Origin: Thermosynechococcus sp. M98_K2018_005
GTDB lineage: Bacteria; Cyanobacteriota; Cyanobacteriia; Thermosynechococcales; Thermosynechococcaceae
Direction of reading: 5' to 3'
Assembly (NCBI RefSeq): GCF_015295825.1
Contig: NZ_DVEH01000001.1
Span: 1-62,450, forward strand
DNA length: 62,450 bases
The position numbers and the translations under genes were made by a program. Position 1 is the first letter of the stretch, and every line of letters starts with the position of its first letter. This document shows positions 54,013-62,450 of this stretch, piece by piece. Below the pieces are notes generated by a model that was given only the letters and a program-made list of their open reading frames with translations, was not told the origin of the DNA and ran no database searches.

Positions 54013-55581
54013 TTACTTGGGTACAGAAACAGATGGCTCAATTAGTGCCCGCAAGAGTTCTGGTTTCGGATGTGCCCCCACCCGTTCAAAAGACACCCGA
54101 AGGGTCTGATCTAGCCACTGCGCCAGTGCTCCATAGCTTTCGGCAAGTGTTGTGATTTTCGCAGCGACAAAATAGCGGTCGCCACTGTGGGGAGCTGGCA
54201 CGAGAATATTCGCCGCTTGGCAGTTATTCAGCGCAATTTCAATTTGACTGCGACTAAGCTCCGCTGGGGCAGTTTCCTCAATCATGGTGGCCAGTTCTTC
54301 TAGGGGGGCAGCGCAATCGCGATGGTCAAGGAGCCACGCCAAAACATGAGCCAAGGCTGTAGGGTGAGCAATCACCACCCGTTCGTGACTGAGCAGGGCG
54401 CGATAGGTTGCCAGACTGTGGAGGGGACGCTTTTCAAAGTTGGCCATCACCACAGCACTGGGGGGAAGATGCTCCCGTAGGCCAAGACGCAGTTGATTGG
54501 CATTGCCCTGACGATGAAAGACGCAGAAGGTCGTGTTTTTGCAGATGTAGCGCAAGTATTCCGAGAACTTGACCATCCCCAACTGTAAAATGTCAAAGTT
54601 GGGCAGCAGGGCTTGCACCGCCCCTTGGACTTTACTAATGGGTAGCCCTTCCTCCCGCAGGAGCTTGCCACACTCCGAATCACGGCGGTACCAATCTAGA
54701 ATCTCCCGCGTTTTGGCGATCGCTCCCTCGGCATGGCGAGCCAAGCTGACACTCAAGTTCGCACACAAACGACGATTATCGGGATCTAAGGGAATGGCCG
54801 AGGGTGTGATGCTCGGCGCCGGCGCTTCAATGGGGGGAGCGGGACTGGCGACAGGTGGTCGAGATTGTACGGTTGGATCGGGAATGTGGACAAAGGCATC
54901 ACAAATGGCCTGAAAACTCTTGCCAGCCGCATCTTCGTAGGCGCAGCCAATCACCGTTTTGCCGTACTGCCGTAACTTCTTGGCAAGGGAGCCAAAACCA
55001 CCATCGCCGGAGACAATCACAAACGTATCAAAGCGGTCATCCTGAAAAATCAAATCCACCACATCAATCGCTAATTGAATATCAGCAGCATTTTTGCGAT
55101 TTTCATAGGAAAAACCAAAGACCTGTACAGGCTCAATGCCCAATTGGTGCATTTCACGGCGCAGTGACCCAAGGCGAGCATCACTCCAATTGGCATAGGC
55201 ACGTTGCAGCAGCACCCGCTCGATCGGGTAGGCTTGGCGAATATGGGCTTGGATGGCACCGAGGGAGATTTTGGCCACATCTGCGGCTTTGATGTTGTAG
55301 CCTTTGATCAGGTTTTCAATGTCGTAGAAAATTGCAGTGCGGCGTTGGCCATTTCCAGAAGTTCGGGTTTCAAGGTGTTCCAGTCTTTCCTCTAAACGTT
55401 GGAGGAGGTCTTCGATCTGGGAGGGGATGGAAGGACGTTGACGATCTTGCACCCAAGTGCCCACCAATGCCCCCGCAGAACTGACCGCCACCACAGGAAG
55501 CGGTTCACGGGTAAGGGCGACGGCGAGGAAACCCGCCACGATCGCTCCTAAAGGAGGTATGCACCAGTTCTGCCATGCCAT
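54013..55581 (-). CDS. NYN-domain (PIN-like) nuclease with OST-HTH/LOTUS-like region
   Basis: A 522-residue protein. Two short hydrophobic stretches (about 9-25 and 28-44) and a coiled coil (53-75) precede a NYN domain (about 80-235) with acidic residues of a PIN-like active site (IFYDIENL, DIQLAIDVVDLIF, IVSGDGGFGSLAKKL). A Pro-rich linker follows, then a region (about 270-375) with GLPISKVQGAVQALL and FSEYLRYICKNT that fits the OST-HTH/LOTUS fold. The C-terminal 140 residues may hold another winged helix. RNA binding and cleavage are inferred. birA is 9 bases downstream. Confidence 0.78.
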   Translation of the reverse strand: MAWQNWCIPPLGAIVAGFLAVALTREPLPVVAVSSAGALVGTWVQDRQRPSIPSQIEDLLQRLEERLEHLETRTSGNGQRRTAIFYDIENLIKGYNIKAADVAKISLGAIQAHIRQAYPIERVLLQRAYANWSDARLGSLRREMHQLGIEPVQVFGFSYENRKNAADIQLAIDVVDLIFQDDRFDTFVIVSGDGGFGSLAKKLRQYGKTVIGCAYEDAAGKSFQAICDAFVHIPDPTVQSRPPVASPAPPIEAPAPSITPSAIPLDPDNRRLCANLSVSLARHAEGAIAKTREILDWYRRDSECGKLLREEGLPISKVQGAVQALLPNFDILQLGMVKFSEYLRYICKNTTFCVFHRQGNANQLRLGLREHLPPSAVVMANFEKRPLHSLATYRALLSHERVVIAHPTALAHVLAWLLDHRDCAAPLEELATMIEETAPAELSRSQIEIALNNCQAANILVPAPHSGDRYFVAAKITTLAESYGALAQWLDQTLRVSFERVGAHPKPELLRALIEPSVSVPK

Positions 55582-55614
55582 AATTTATTCTACAAATTCT
55601 TGGAAAAGTCCCTC

Positions 55615-57084
55615 TCAAACGCTGGTTTCTTGCAACAGTGCCATCCCGCGATCGCAAATCGTTTTTGCATAGTCTGTCCAGCGGCCACTCCCCCAATAGC
55701 GAAAACAACTGGTTTGCGATGTCAGCACATAGAGGAGCGCTTCGCGGTAGGCAGGGCTTTGGGTCACTTGCGGATCAGCCGCCACCAAAGGATCATAGAT
55801 GCGGTGAAACTCGGCACTCAAGCGTTCCATCGGTTGCAGAACTGTCTCATAGCCCTTGACCCAACTGAGGTGATTTGTCCAAGAGGCACCCTCCATGGAG
55901 AAGTGGGGATTGGTTTGCTCGAGGTGGGCGATCGCCGCCGCAACCCTTTCTGGCGTTATCCGGCTATCTCCTAAGGTCTGCCAGAGTTGATGTTGGTGTA
56001 CCGCCTGACAGCGGGGAAATTGATCGCTAGTCACCCCCTGAGTCGCCAAGAGGGCAAGGTACTCACTGCCATTGAGACCCACCACCCCCGCCTCTGGATT
56101 GGCTTTTATCTCATGCCACACCGGCATAAAGTCACGAGGATATTCATTCATCATCACACCGCCATTTTCACCATCGGCAATTTGACTCACACAGGGGGGA
56201 GCGAGGGGGGCTTGCCAGTGAAGGGCCAGATGCTTAGCTTCGTGATAAGGCTGCATTTGCGCCACAAGTTTCGTATCCGAGCCTTGGGTTTTAATCAGCA
56301 CGGTTATTTCTGCCACCTCCCCTTCGGAGTTGCGAGCCACAAGTACGTTTGGTACATACTTCGCAGCGTAGGGCAGCGGCGACCCATCCAACTGTTCGAC
56401 ACTGTGCTCCTGTACGAGCAACCAACTGTAGCCACAGCGTTTGAGGCAGGTCACCAAGGTAAAGAGCGTATCCGGATGGTTGGGCAAATGCATTTCTGGC
56501 AGTGAAAAGCCCTGTACCCTTTGCAGCGCCTCAACCCCAAAGAGTGCCACAAACTGATGCTGCCAAGCGCGAATATGCAACTCAATGTCAGCGATTGGAG
56601 TGGAGGGAATCACCGCATGTCCCCAGCAGGTGCCCAGCCATTCCACGTAGGGAGCATAGGCATCCGCGGTAATCCGCCGCAGGGCGTCCAGTACCTCCTC
56701 CTGTCCCATCTGCTCCAGACCCCAGAGGAGGTTGCCGGAGTAATCGAGCATAATCCGAGGTTGACAGCCCTCAGCCACCAACTGCGGAATCCAGTCCCCC
56801 ATGCGCCGATAACACCAGAGAAATTGGGTCGCGTTGTGATTGTCCCCCTCATGGGGATGCATCAGCATATACTGCAAGTGACTGATGAGACTGCCGCCCT
56901 CCCCCGCTGGAATGGTCGGTTGGTGCATATGGAGGGCACAGGCAAAGGCCGCGCGAATAGAGGAGAGCATTTGGGGGGGCAAGGGGGGGTAACGGGGCAC
57001 TTCACTCAACGCCTGTTCCCAACCACTGAGGACAGGTTCCCCTTGAGGCGGACAGGTTGACCAAGGGAGGGTAGGGCGGGGCAT
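55615..57084 (-). CDS. Glycoside hydrolase family 57 protein
   Basis: A 489-residue protein of the GH57 type, a family of alpha-glucan-active enzymes. The N-terminal HMHQP motif (ALHMHQPTIPAGEGGS near 50-65) and GFSLPEMHLPNHPD near 192, whose Glu fits the GH57 nucleophile, are present. The exact substrate is unknown; glycogen-related work is plausible. It lies 3 bases downstream of devC and 33 bases upstream of the NYN gene. Confidence 0.82.
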   Translation of the reverse strand: MPRPTLPWSTCPPQGEPVLSGWEQALSEVPRYPPLPPQMLSSIRAAFACALHMHQPTIPAGEGGSLISHLQYMLMHPHEGDNHNATQFLWCYRRMGDWIPQLVAEGCQPRIMLDYSGNLLWGLEQMGQEEVLDALRRITADAYAPYVEWLGTCWGHAVIPSTPIADIELHIRAWQHQFVALFGVEALQRVQGFSLPEMHLPNHPDTLFTLVTCLKRCGYSWLLVQEHSVEQLDGSPLPYAAKYVPNVLVARNSEGEVAEITVLIKTQGSDTKLVAQMQPYHEAKHLALHWQAPLAPPCVSQIADGENGGVMMNEYPRDFMPVWHEIKANPEAGVVGLNGSEYLALLATQGVTSDQFPRCQAVHQHQLWQTLGDSRITPERVAAAIAHLEQTNPHFSMEGASWTNHLSWVKGYETVLQPMERLSAEFHRIYDPLVAADPQVTQSPAYREALLYVLTSQTSCFRYWGSGRWTDYAKTICDRGMALLQETSV

Positions 57085-57087
57085 GCT

Positions 57088-58269
57088 TCAAGCTCGAAAA
57101 ACTTGGGCAGGATCAAGGCGCATCACTTTTTGAATCGCCAATAGGGAAGCACTGACACACATGGCCACGGTGGCACTAAAAACGGCTAGGGCAAGTTGGG
57201 GAGTAATGATAATTTGGATAGCACGGGCTTGCATGGTCCACATCCCCAGTCCCCAGCACAGGCCTAAACCGGGCAGATAACCCAGTACGGCCATCCACAG
57301 GGCTTGCTCAATAATAATGCGATACAAGTACCAGTCAGAAGTCCCCATTGCTTTGAGGGTGCCATACTCCTGTAGGCGATCGCTCACCGAGGAATAGAGA
57401 ATTTGACTAACAATCACGACCCCTACAACCATGCCCACCCCTGCGCCTAGCCCCAAAATGAATCCCACACTGGTACTGGTCAACCAGTAGCGCTGCGTCA
57501 TTTCAGTCAGAACGGCACGACTGAGCACTTGATAGTTGGGAAAGGCTGCCCGCAAGCGTTCCTGCACCTTTGCTAAATCCTCTCCCGGCTTTGCTTTAAC
57601 CATGACATAGGTAATGCGGGTACTGGGGGACACCAACGGCAGAAATTCGGGAACCGGCCCACTGGTATCAAACCGAGGGAAGTTCAAGTAAAGGTTCGCC
57701 GTTTCTAACGAGGTAAAGACATAGGGGCTAGAGACAATGGATTTGACACCGCGCGTCCAGCCAATGATCGTCGCTGGATAATTATTCGCGCGACCTTGCT
57801 CCCCTAAAGCCGTGAGGGAAAGGGCATTGAGGTCAATGCGATCCACGATGACACTGTAGGGTTCCTCTAGCTCCGTCAGGGCTGCACCAGCAACTGTCGT
57901 CAAAGGCAGCAAGGTGCCTGTCGGTTCAATACCCACCACCTGCACTGGATCGATCCCCTCTGTCTCCGAACGCCGCCACATAGCGGATTGGATTAGGAGT
58001 GGTTCTGCGGCTGCAACCCCTTCAACCGCTTGGGCATTGAGGACAACTTGATACTCAATCGGCAACGTCAAGCCAAAATAACGCAGCTCGTTCGAGGCAA
58101 TCCAGAAATCCGCTTGGCTTTTATTCACCAAGAGAGTGGCGGAGCGACTGAATCCCTCAAGGAGCCCCGTTTGAATGGTGACGAGACTGACAGCAAACGT
58201 GATGCCCAGTTGAGCAACGAGAAAGCGACTAAAGTCTTCTAAAAGATTTTTGCGAGCAAGGGAGACCAT
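57088..58269 (-). CDS. DevC-like ABC exporter permease
   Basis: A 393-residue protein of the FtsX/MacB-type permease group annotated as DevC in cyanobacteria. One N-terminal helix (about 15-40), a large periplasmic domain (about 45-265) and three C-terminal helices (about 270-300, 320-345, 355-380) are visible. SVSDRLQEYGTLKAMGTSDW is the typical cytoplasmic loop. The matching DevA ATPase and DevB fusion protein are not in the window. Confidence 0.88.
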   Translation of the reverse strand: MVSLARKNLLEDFSRFLVAQLGITFAVSLVTIQTGLLEGFSRSATLLVNKSQADFWIASNELRYFGLTLPIEYQVVLNAQAVEGVAAAEPLLIQSAMWRRSETEGIDPVQVVGIEPTGTLLPLTTVAGAALTELEEPYSVIVDRIDLNALSLTALGEQGRANNYPATIIGWTRGVKSIVSSPYVFTSLETANLYLNFPRFDTSGPVPEFLPLVSPSTRITYVMVKAKPGEDLAKVQERLRAAFPNYQVLSRAVLTEMTQRYWLTSTSVGFILGLGAGVGMVVGVVIVSQILYSSVSDRLQEYGTLKAMGTSDWYLYRIIIEQALWMAVLGYLPGLGLCWGLGMWTMQARAIQIIITPQLALAVFSATVAMCVSASLLAIQKVMRLDPAQVFRA

Positions 58270-58293
58270 CTTTCTATCCTAATATGGCAAAAC

Positions 58294-58632
58294 TCAACCT
58301 CTCGAGATCCGTTGGGTTTGCTCTTTCACCCAATTCAAATAGGTAGGAGAGCCAGCAATGATGGGTAGGGCAATGATCTCTGGGACTTCATAATTGTGCA
58401 ATGCCAGTAGGCGATCGCGCACCTGCTCAAACAGAGCAACCCGAGTTTTAATGAGCAATTGCCATTCTGGATCGCGATGTACGGTTCCTTGCCAGCGGTA
58501 TATTGATTGAATAGGTAGAATCTGCACACAGGCGGCGAGGTGGTCAGCCACGAGTTGATCGGCCAAGGAGAGTGCCTCGGCTTCTGTGGCCGTGGTAACC
58601 ATCACCACACAATACTCCGTTAGCGCTTCCAA
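58294..58632 (-). CDS. cutA: Divalent-cation tolerance protein CutA
   Basis: A 112-residue trimeric CutA1-type protein; its true role in metal tolerance is unsettled. Conserved parts are VVMVTTATEAEALSLADQLV, LAACVQILPIQSIYRWQGT and the end YEVPEIIALPIIAGSPTYLNW (only its first part is needed for recognition). It is divergent from the ketoacyl synthase gene. Confidence 0.93.
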   Translation of the reverse strand: MEALTEYCVVMVTTATEAEALSLADQLVADHLAACVQILPIQSIYRWQGTVHRDPEWQLLIKTRVALFEQVRDRLLALHNYEVPEIIALPIIAGSPTYLNWVKEQTQRISRG

Positions 58633-58654
58633 GCCTGCTGTCCTCGCGTCACGA

Positions 58655-58676
58655 TTTTGATTACGTTTTGATTACG
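58655..58676. repeat. Tandem 11-bp direct repeat between cutA and the ketoacyl synthase gene
   Basis: TTTTGATTACG occurs twice without spacer in the 71-base divergent promoter region. A spacing of 11 bp is one helical turn, which suits cooperative binding by a regulator, but no known site is recognised. Confidence 0.55.
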
Positions 58677-58703
58677 TCGATCATATCTTGAATCAATTGT
58701 GCA

Positions 58704-59798
58704 GTGAATGTTGTTATTACTGGGATTGGTCTGTGGACAGCGCTTGGGGACACCGCGATCGCCACATGGCAGCGCTACTGTCAAGGAAAAACGGCACTCA
58801 TCGCCACGCCTGAAGGACTGGTGGGTGCAATGACCTTGCCTATTGAGAAAATTATTGCAACGACTACGACTCAAGCGCTCAACGATGCCAAATTAACAGC
58901 TCCCCTAGGCGGTGCTGGAGTGGTGGTTGGCTCCAGTCGCGGCTTCCAAGCTCAGTGGGAAATATGGTTACGGCAGCCTTCTCTTGCGCGAGAAACCTGG
59001 TTACAAACCTTGCCAGCAACTGTCTCGCAGCAGGTGGCGCAAATTGCCGGCATTCAGGGGATAGTGCTCAACCCCACAGCGGCCTGTGCAACGGGAATGT
59101 GGGCGATCGCCCAAGGGGCACTGTTGATTGAGCAGGGTTATTGTGATCTGGTGTTGGCTGGGGGTGTTGAATCCGCCGTCTCCCCTTTGACCTTGGCAGG
59201 GTTTCGGCAGTTGGGGGTGTTGGCTCAGGAGCGCGCGGCTCCCTTTGATCGCCAGCGGCAGGGATTTGGCTTAGCGGCCGGCGGTGCCATTGTCGTCCTA
59301 GAGTCCGAGGTACAGGCGCGATCGCGAGGCATTGACCCCTATGCCCGAATTGCTGGGGTGGGTCTCAGTGCCGACGCCGACCATATGGCTGCCCCCAGTG
59401 TCAACCAAACCGGTGCCCTCCTAGCAATTCAACAGGCCTTAGCTCAGGCAAATTTAACGCCGCAAGCGATCCACTGTATCCATAGCCATGGCACGGGAAC
59501 TGTGCGCAATGATGCTGCGGAAGCTGCTTGGATGCGAGCCCTGTTTAGTCAAGGGGTTCCCGTCACCAGTCATAAGGGTGCCCTTGGGCATACCCTAGGG
59601 GCCGCTGGCGCGATCGCGATCGCCCTCTCCTGCCTGTCTTTGCGAGAGCAGCAGATTCCTCCCTGTGTTGGCTGTGAAACTCCCGACTTTGACCTCGACA
59701 TTGTCCAACAGACCCGTACTGCTCGCTTAAAGCACATTCTCTGCTGTAGCTACGGCTTTGGTGGTCAGAATGCCGTGATCGTTCTGGCGCGTCCCTAG
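58704..59798 (+). CDS. Beta-ketoacyl-ACP synthase-like protein
   Basis: A 364-residue thiolase-fold condensing enzyme of the FabF/KAS II type, slightly short compared with the usual 410. The active-site cysteine is C128 ([12 protein letters not shown]), and both histidines are present ([11 protein letters not shown] and [12 protein letters not shown]), so it looks active. It is likely a second, specialised KAS rather than the housekeeping FabF, which is inferred from its length and lack of fab neighbours. GTG at 58704 is the start. The last 4 bases overlap convergent dxs. Confidence 0.85.
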   Translation: MNVVITGIGLWTALGDTAIATWQRYCQGKTALIATPEGLVGAMTLPIEKIIATTTTQALNDAKLTAPLGGAGVVVGSSRGFQAQWEIWLRQPSLARETWLQTLPATVSQQVAQIAGIQGIVLNPTAACATGMWAIAQGALLIEQGYCDLVLAGGVESAVSPLTLAGFRQLGVLAQERAAPFDRQRQGFGLAAGGAIVVLESEVQARSRGIDPYARIAGVGLSADADHMAAPSVNQTGALLAIQQALAQANLTPQAIHCIHSHGTGTVRNDAAEAAWMRALFSQGVPVTSHKGALGHTLGAAGAIAIALSCLSLREQQIPPCVGCETPDFDLDIVQQTRTARLKHILCCSYGFGGQNAVIVLARP

Positions 59799-61708
59799 GA
59801 GGCAATTACCACCGTTGGTTGAGCAATCCCAAACTTTTGCATGATCGTTTTAGCCATTTGTGGGGGTGTGAGTCCCAAGTCAGCTTTTGATTCATCGGGA
59901 CTAGCGTGCTCAACCAAGATATCCGGTACCCCCAAACGCAGCACCGGCACCAGAATATCCGCCTCTTGGAGTGCCTCGAGTACCGCCGAGCCAAAGCCCC
60001 CCATCAGGCAGCCTTCTTCTAAGGTGACCACGCGGCCAATTTGTTTCGCCAAAGGCAGAATCAACTCAGTATCTAGCGGTTTGGCAAAGCGGGCATTGAT
60101 CACTGCGGCCCTCATGCCGTGTTCCTTGAGGATTTCCGCCACTTGCATCGCCGGATAGACCATTGAGCCGTAGGCCACCAAGAGAATATCTTCACCGGAG
60201 CGTAGGAGTTCCCCTTTGCCGATTTCAAGGGGTTCCCAGCCTTCCTCCATGAGGGCGACACCATAACCATTGCCCCGGGGATAGCGCAGAGCGATCGGGC
60301 CATCGGTGTAGTTGATGCCCGTTACAATCATCCGTTGCAATTCCGCCTCATCCTTGGGTGCCATCAGCACCATATTGGGTAGACAGCGCAAATAGGCAAT
60401 GTCGTACATCCCTTGGTGGGTCGGGCCATCAGCACCGACAATCCCCGCCCGATCCATGCAGAAGAAGACGGGTAGTTTTTGGATGCAGACATCGTGAACA
60501 ATTTGGTCGTAGGCGCGCTGCAAGAAGGTGGAGTAAATCGCCGCTACGGGGCGCATTCCTTGGGTGGCCATGCCGGCGGCCATCGTTACGGCATGCTGCT
60601 CGGCAATCCCAACATCAATGTATTGGTTGGGCACCCGTTTTTGGAGAATATCTAAGCCTGTGCCCGTGGCCATCGCCGCTGTAATGCCAACAATGCGCGG
60701 ATCGTTTTCCGCTAATTTGGTCAGGGTTTCGCCAAACACTTTGGAGTAGCTGGGGGGCTTGGGTTTGCTGGAGGGTTTGGCCTTACCAGTGACGAGATCA
60801 AAGGGGTTTTGCGCATGGTAGCCCACTTGATCCTTCTCGGCGATCGCGTAGCCTTTGCCCTTAACCGTTGCCACGTGAACCAAGACAGGACCGGGAATCG
60901 TATGGGCATGTTGGAATGTAGTAATGAGTTCTTCCAAATTGTGGCCATCCACAGGCCCAACGTAGGTAAAGCCCAATTCCTCAAAGACGGCGCCCACCTT
61001 GGGAACCGCCAGGCGTTTCATGCCCTCCTTGATGCGCTGCATCTCCGGGGTCAGATTTTCACCTAAGAAGGGGATATGTTTGAACTGCTCTTCGAGGTTA
61101 TCGGTAATAAATTGCACCTGCGGCGAGAGGCGAATTTTATTCAAATAGCGAGGAATCGCGCCCACATTCGGGGAAATGGACATCTCGTTGTCATTGAGTA
61201 CTACCATCAGGTTGGTGTGGGGCAAGTGGCCAGCATGATTAATCGCTTCTAAAGCCATCCCGCCGGTGAGGGCACCATCACCAATAATGGCCACGACCTT
61301 GAACTTCTCTCCCTTGAGATCGCGGGCGATCGCCATCCCCAAAGCTGCCGAAATGCTGGTGGAGGCATGACCCGCACCAAAGTGATCAAAGGGACTTTCG
61401 CGGAGGTTGAGATAGCCAGCAATTCCTCCTTTTTGCCGCAGGGTATGGAAGTTGTTGTAGCGACCCGTCAACATTTTGTGGGGATAGGCTTGGTGCCCCA
61501 CATCCCAAATCACGCGATCTTTGTCTAAGTCAAGGGTTTGGTACAGTGCGAGGGTGAGTTCGACAACCCCCAACCCTGGCCCAAGGTGTCCTCCCGTGGC
61601 CGCCACCGTTTCCAAGTGTTTGTCGCGGATTTGGGCGGCAATTTGACTCAATTGGGCAATGGACAACCCATGCAACTGGTTGGGATGGGTGAGTTCACTT
61701 AAGTGCAT
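59795..61708 (-). CDS. dxs: 1-deoxy-D-xylulose-5-phosphate synthase
   Basis: DXS condenses pyruvate and glyceraldehyde-3-phosphate with thiamine diphosphate, the entry step of the MEP isoprenoid pathway feeding carotenoids, chlorophyll phytol and hopanoids. It has 637 residues from ATG at 61708 ([11 protein letters not shown]). Features are the [13 protein letters not shown]...NDNEMSIS cofactor site near 145-180, [15 protein letters not shown] near 365 and [15 protein letters not shown] near 410. Confidence 0.97.
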   Translation of the reverse strand: MHLSELTHPNQLHGLSIAQLSQIAAQIRDKHLETVAATGGHLGPGLGVVELTLALYQTLDLDKDRVIWDVGHQAYPHKMLTGRYNNFHTLRQKGGIAGYLNLRESPFDHFGAGHASTSISAALGMAIARDLKGEKFKVVAIIGDGALTGGMALEAINHAGHLPHTNLMVVLNDNEMSISPNVGAIPRYLNKIRLSPQVQFITDNLEEQFKHIPFLGENLTPEMQRIKEGMKRLAVPKVGAVFEELGFTYVGPVDGHNLEELITTFQHAHTIPGPVLVHVATVKGKGYAIAEKDQVGYHAQNPFDLVTGKAKPSSKPKPPSYSKVFGETLTKLAENDPRIVGITAAMATGTGLDILQKRVPNQYIDVGIAEQHAVTMAAGMATQGMRPVAAIYSTFLQRAYDQIVHDVCIQKLPVFFCMDRAGIVGADGPTHQGMYDIAYLRCLPNMVLMAPKDEAELQRMIVTGINYTDGPIALRYPRGNGYGVALMEEGWEPLEIGKGELLRSGEDILLVAYGSMVYPAMQVAEILKEHGMRAAVINARFAKPLDTELILPLAKQIGRVVTLEEGCLMGGFGSAVLEALQEADILVPVLRLGVPDILVEHASPDESKADLGLTPPQMAKTIMQKFGIAQPTVVIAS

Positions 61709-61985
61709 AGAAACCCGACCTCGCAAGATACCTAGGAGCGATAGCCTACCGCTGACCACAGAAAAACTATCTGTTGACTGATTCTAGCAAAGTCCCCCGC
61801 CGAAATTGGGCATTATTTCGCCCCTAGACACGGTGAAAAGCCGCAATAATCCCGAAACAGTTAATCATAAATTTCTAAGCTGTTTCATAGAGTTCGCTCA
61901 ATTCACAAATTTCTTCCGTGGATTCATTGGCGTAATTTTCCACCCACCAAATCACTCATTGGTAAAATCGCTCCCGACCCCACTG
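61709..61985. other. AT-rich spacer upstream of dxs
   Basis: About 277 bases that should contain the dxs promoter (minus strand). A plus-strand frame at 61806-62078 would give 90 residues but lacks a ribosome site, has poor codon character and overlaps the better minus-strand coding fragment; it is not accepted. No repeat or hairpin of note is visible. Confidence 0.5.
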
Positions 61986-62186
61986 TTACCAATAGTTGGC
62001 GAGAATTCCCCGCGCAAGGTCAGTTCCCAACCGTTTGGGGTAACCGTGGCTTGTGGCCAAGTCTTGGCAATCTCCTAGGAAGCGTTCGGTCATCGCACTG
62101 AGGTGACTCAGGGACATCTGAGCACGTTGACAAGCCCGCTCAAAGGCGGCGTTGGTCTCTAGGGAACTGGGTTTGACTGTTGTCAG
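61986..62186 (-). pseudogene. 5'-truncated coding fragment, unknown protein
   Basis: On the minus strand, 65 residues read as a coherent soluble helical protein (TTVKPSSLETNAAFERAC, then LSHLSAMTERFLGDCQDLAT and YPKRLGTDLARGILANYW) ending in TAA at 61986-61988. The frame stays open upstream to about 62270 but contains no ATG, GTG or TTG, and its character is lost above 62186. A CTG at 62184-62186 is the only near-start. The fragment is probably the 3' part of a gene cut at about 62185. Confidence 0.5.
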
Positions 62187-62450
62187 GTACGAATGCGTTC
62201 TGCAAGACGCGTCGGGGCAGGAAGAAGCGAACTCGCCAAATTGCTGGAGAAAACAACTACTTTCAAGTCACCTGTCCGTGGCGGATCCGTGTTGGTGGTC
62301 ACCGTGGTCCTGAAAGTATTCTCCTACCTGCCTTTGATAATCTGGGCATTCCCTATATTCCCTCCAGTACCTTGCGGGGAGTGGCTCGTGCCCAAGCCAT
62401 TCGGGAAGTGATGGAAAATGAAAGCTTAACTCGGGCTGAAGCAGATAAAA
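62180..62450 (+). CDS. RAMP (Cas7-like) CRISPR-associated protein, partial
   Basis: A frame open from 62180 to the window end reads FQVTCPWRIRVGGHRGPES, then LLPAFDNLGIPYIPSSTLRG and VARAQAIREVMENESLTRAE. The pattern (beta strand, Gly-rich turn, then IPxSSLRGxxR) is that of Cas7/RAMP subunits of type III CRISPR effector complexes, which bind crRNA and can cut target RNA. Only TTG at 62180 could start it, and the first 25 residues are oddly basic (RRGRKKRTRQ), so the true 5' end may have been lost in the same event that cut the neighbouring fragment. The 3' end lies beyond the window. Confidence 0.55.
   Translation, partial: MSGTNAFCKTRRGRKKRTRQIAGENNYFQVTCPWRIRVGGHRGPESILLPAFDNLGIPYIPSSTLRGVARAQAIREVMENESLTRAEADK

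Noticed and set aside
61806-62078. Plus-strand frame of 90 residues upstream of dxs
   Set aside because: Overlaps a minus-strand frame with much better coding character; no ribosome site.
62193-62411. Plus-strand frame of 72 residues starting with ATG near the right end
   Set aside because: The neighbouring frame in the same DNA reads as a coherent RAMP protein, while this frame is a shadow of it.

Overview
The window looks like a chromosome segment of a unicellular, probably thermophilic cyanobacterium of the Thermosynechococcus type. This rests on photosynthesis and green-lineage genes (an IsiA/Pcb-type antenna protein, PsbI, flavodiiron Flv3, Ycf51, CGLD27, Tic20), several cyanobacteria-only domains (DUF3318, DUF760, DUF3086, DUF3119, DUF3769), and very frequent HIP1 octamers (gcgatcgc) almost everywhere. 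The species assignment is inference. Genes are tightly packed, with many 4-40 bp overlaps, so most of the window is ordinary core genome.

Layout. 1-5.6 kb is an iron region: the 3' end of an IsiA-like antenna gene, a feoA with two FeoA domains, a feoB that has lost an internal piece and carries a stop, a FeoC-like regulator and a ferritin. An array of 15-bp operator-like repeats lies in front of feoA. 5.7-15.9 kb holds rsmD, an aldo/keto reductase, cobK, ilvD, a SpoIIM-family membrane protein, a frameshifted secreted protein, mtnA, an asparaginase, CGLD27, cobH and rimM. 16-25.5 kb holds infB, a two-gene amino-acid ABC importer without its ATPase followed by egtD, clpP, tic20, psbI and a DUF3769 outer-membrane protein. 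25.5-36.4 kb holds pgl, mutY fused to an active-looking Nudix domain, deoC, tldE, an RNase D, a Cas4/AddB-like Fe-S nuclease, an M48-like protein without its zinc histidines, clpS and flv3. tRNA-Pro(CGG), tRNA-Leu(UAG) and tRNA-Val(GAC) are present.

36.7-44.3 kb holds ycf51, sufU, a tandem QueD/PTPS protein and squalene synthase. A GC-rich islet of about 1.3 kb follows (about 40.6-41.9 kb) that looks foreign and joins directly onto the 3' remnant of a CPBP (CAAX-protease-like) gene. A nucleoside phosphorylase, possibly the hopanoid enzyme HpnG, and a membrane Ser/Thr kinase follow. 44.2-47.3 kb holds a GNAT, secG, a phasin-like protein, an FKBP and radA. 47.3-58.6 kb is one long minus-strand block: cobU, a DppC-like permease, argF, plsY, DUF3086, DUF3119, a Pro/Thr-rich repeat protein, birA, a NYN/OST-HTH protein, a GH57 hydrolase, devC and cutA. 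A ketoacyl synthase and dxs follow.

The last 470 bases look rearranged. A minus-strand coding fragment without a start codon abuts a plus-strand frame that reads as a Cas7/RAMP-type CRISPR protein and runs off the end, so a type III CRISPR-Cas locus may begin just outside. No CRISPR repeats are visible inside the window. The strongest candidates for something unusual are the broken feoB with its repeat array, the foreign islet, the metal-less M48-like protein, the NYN/OST-HTH protein and the RAMP edge.
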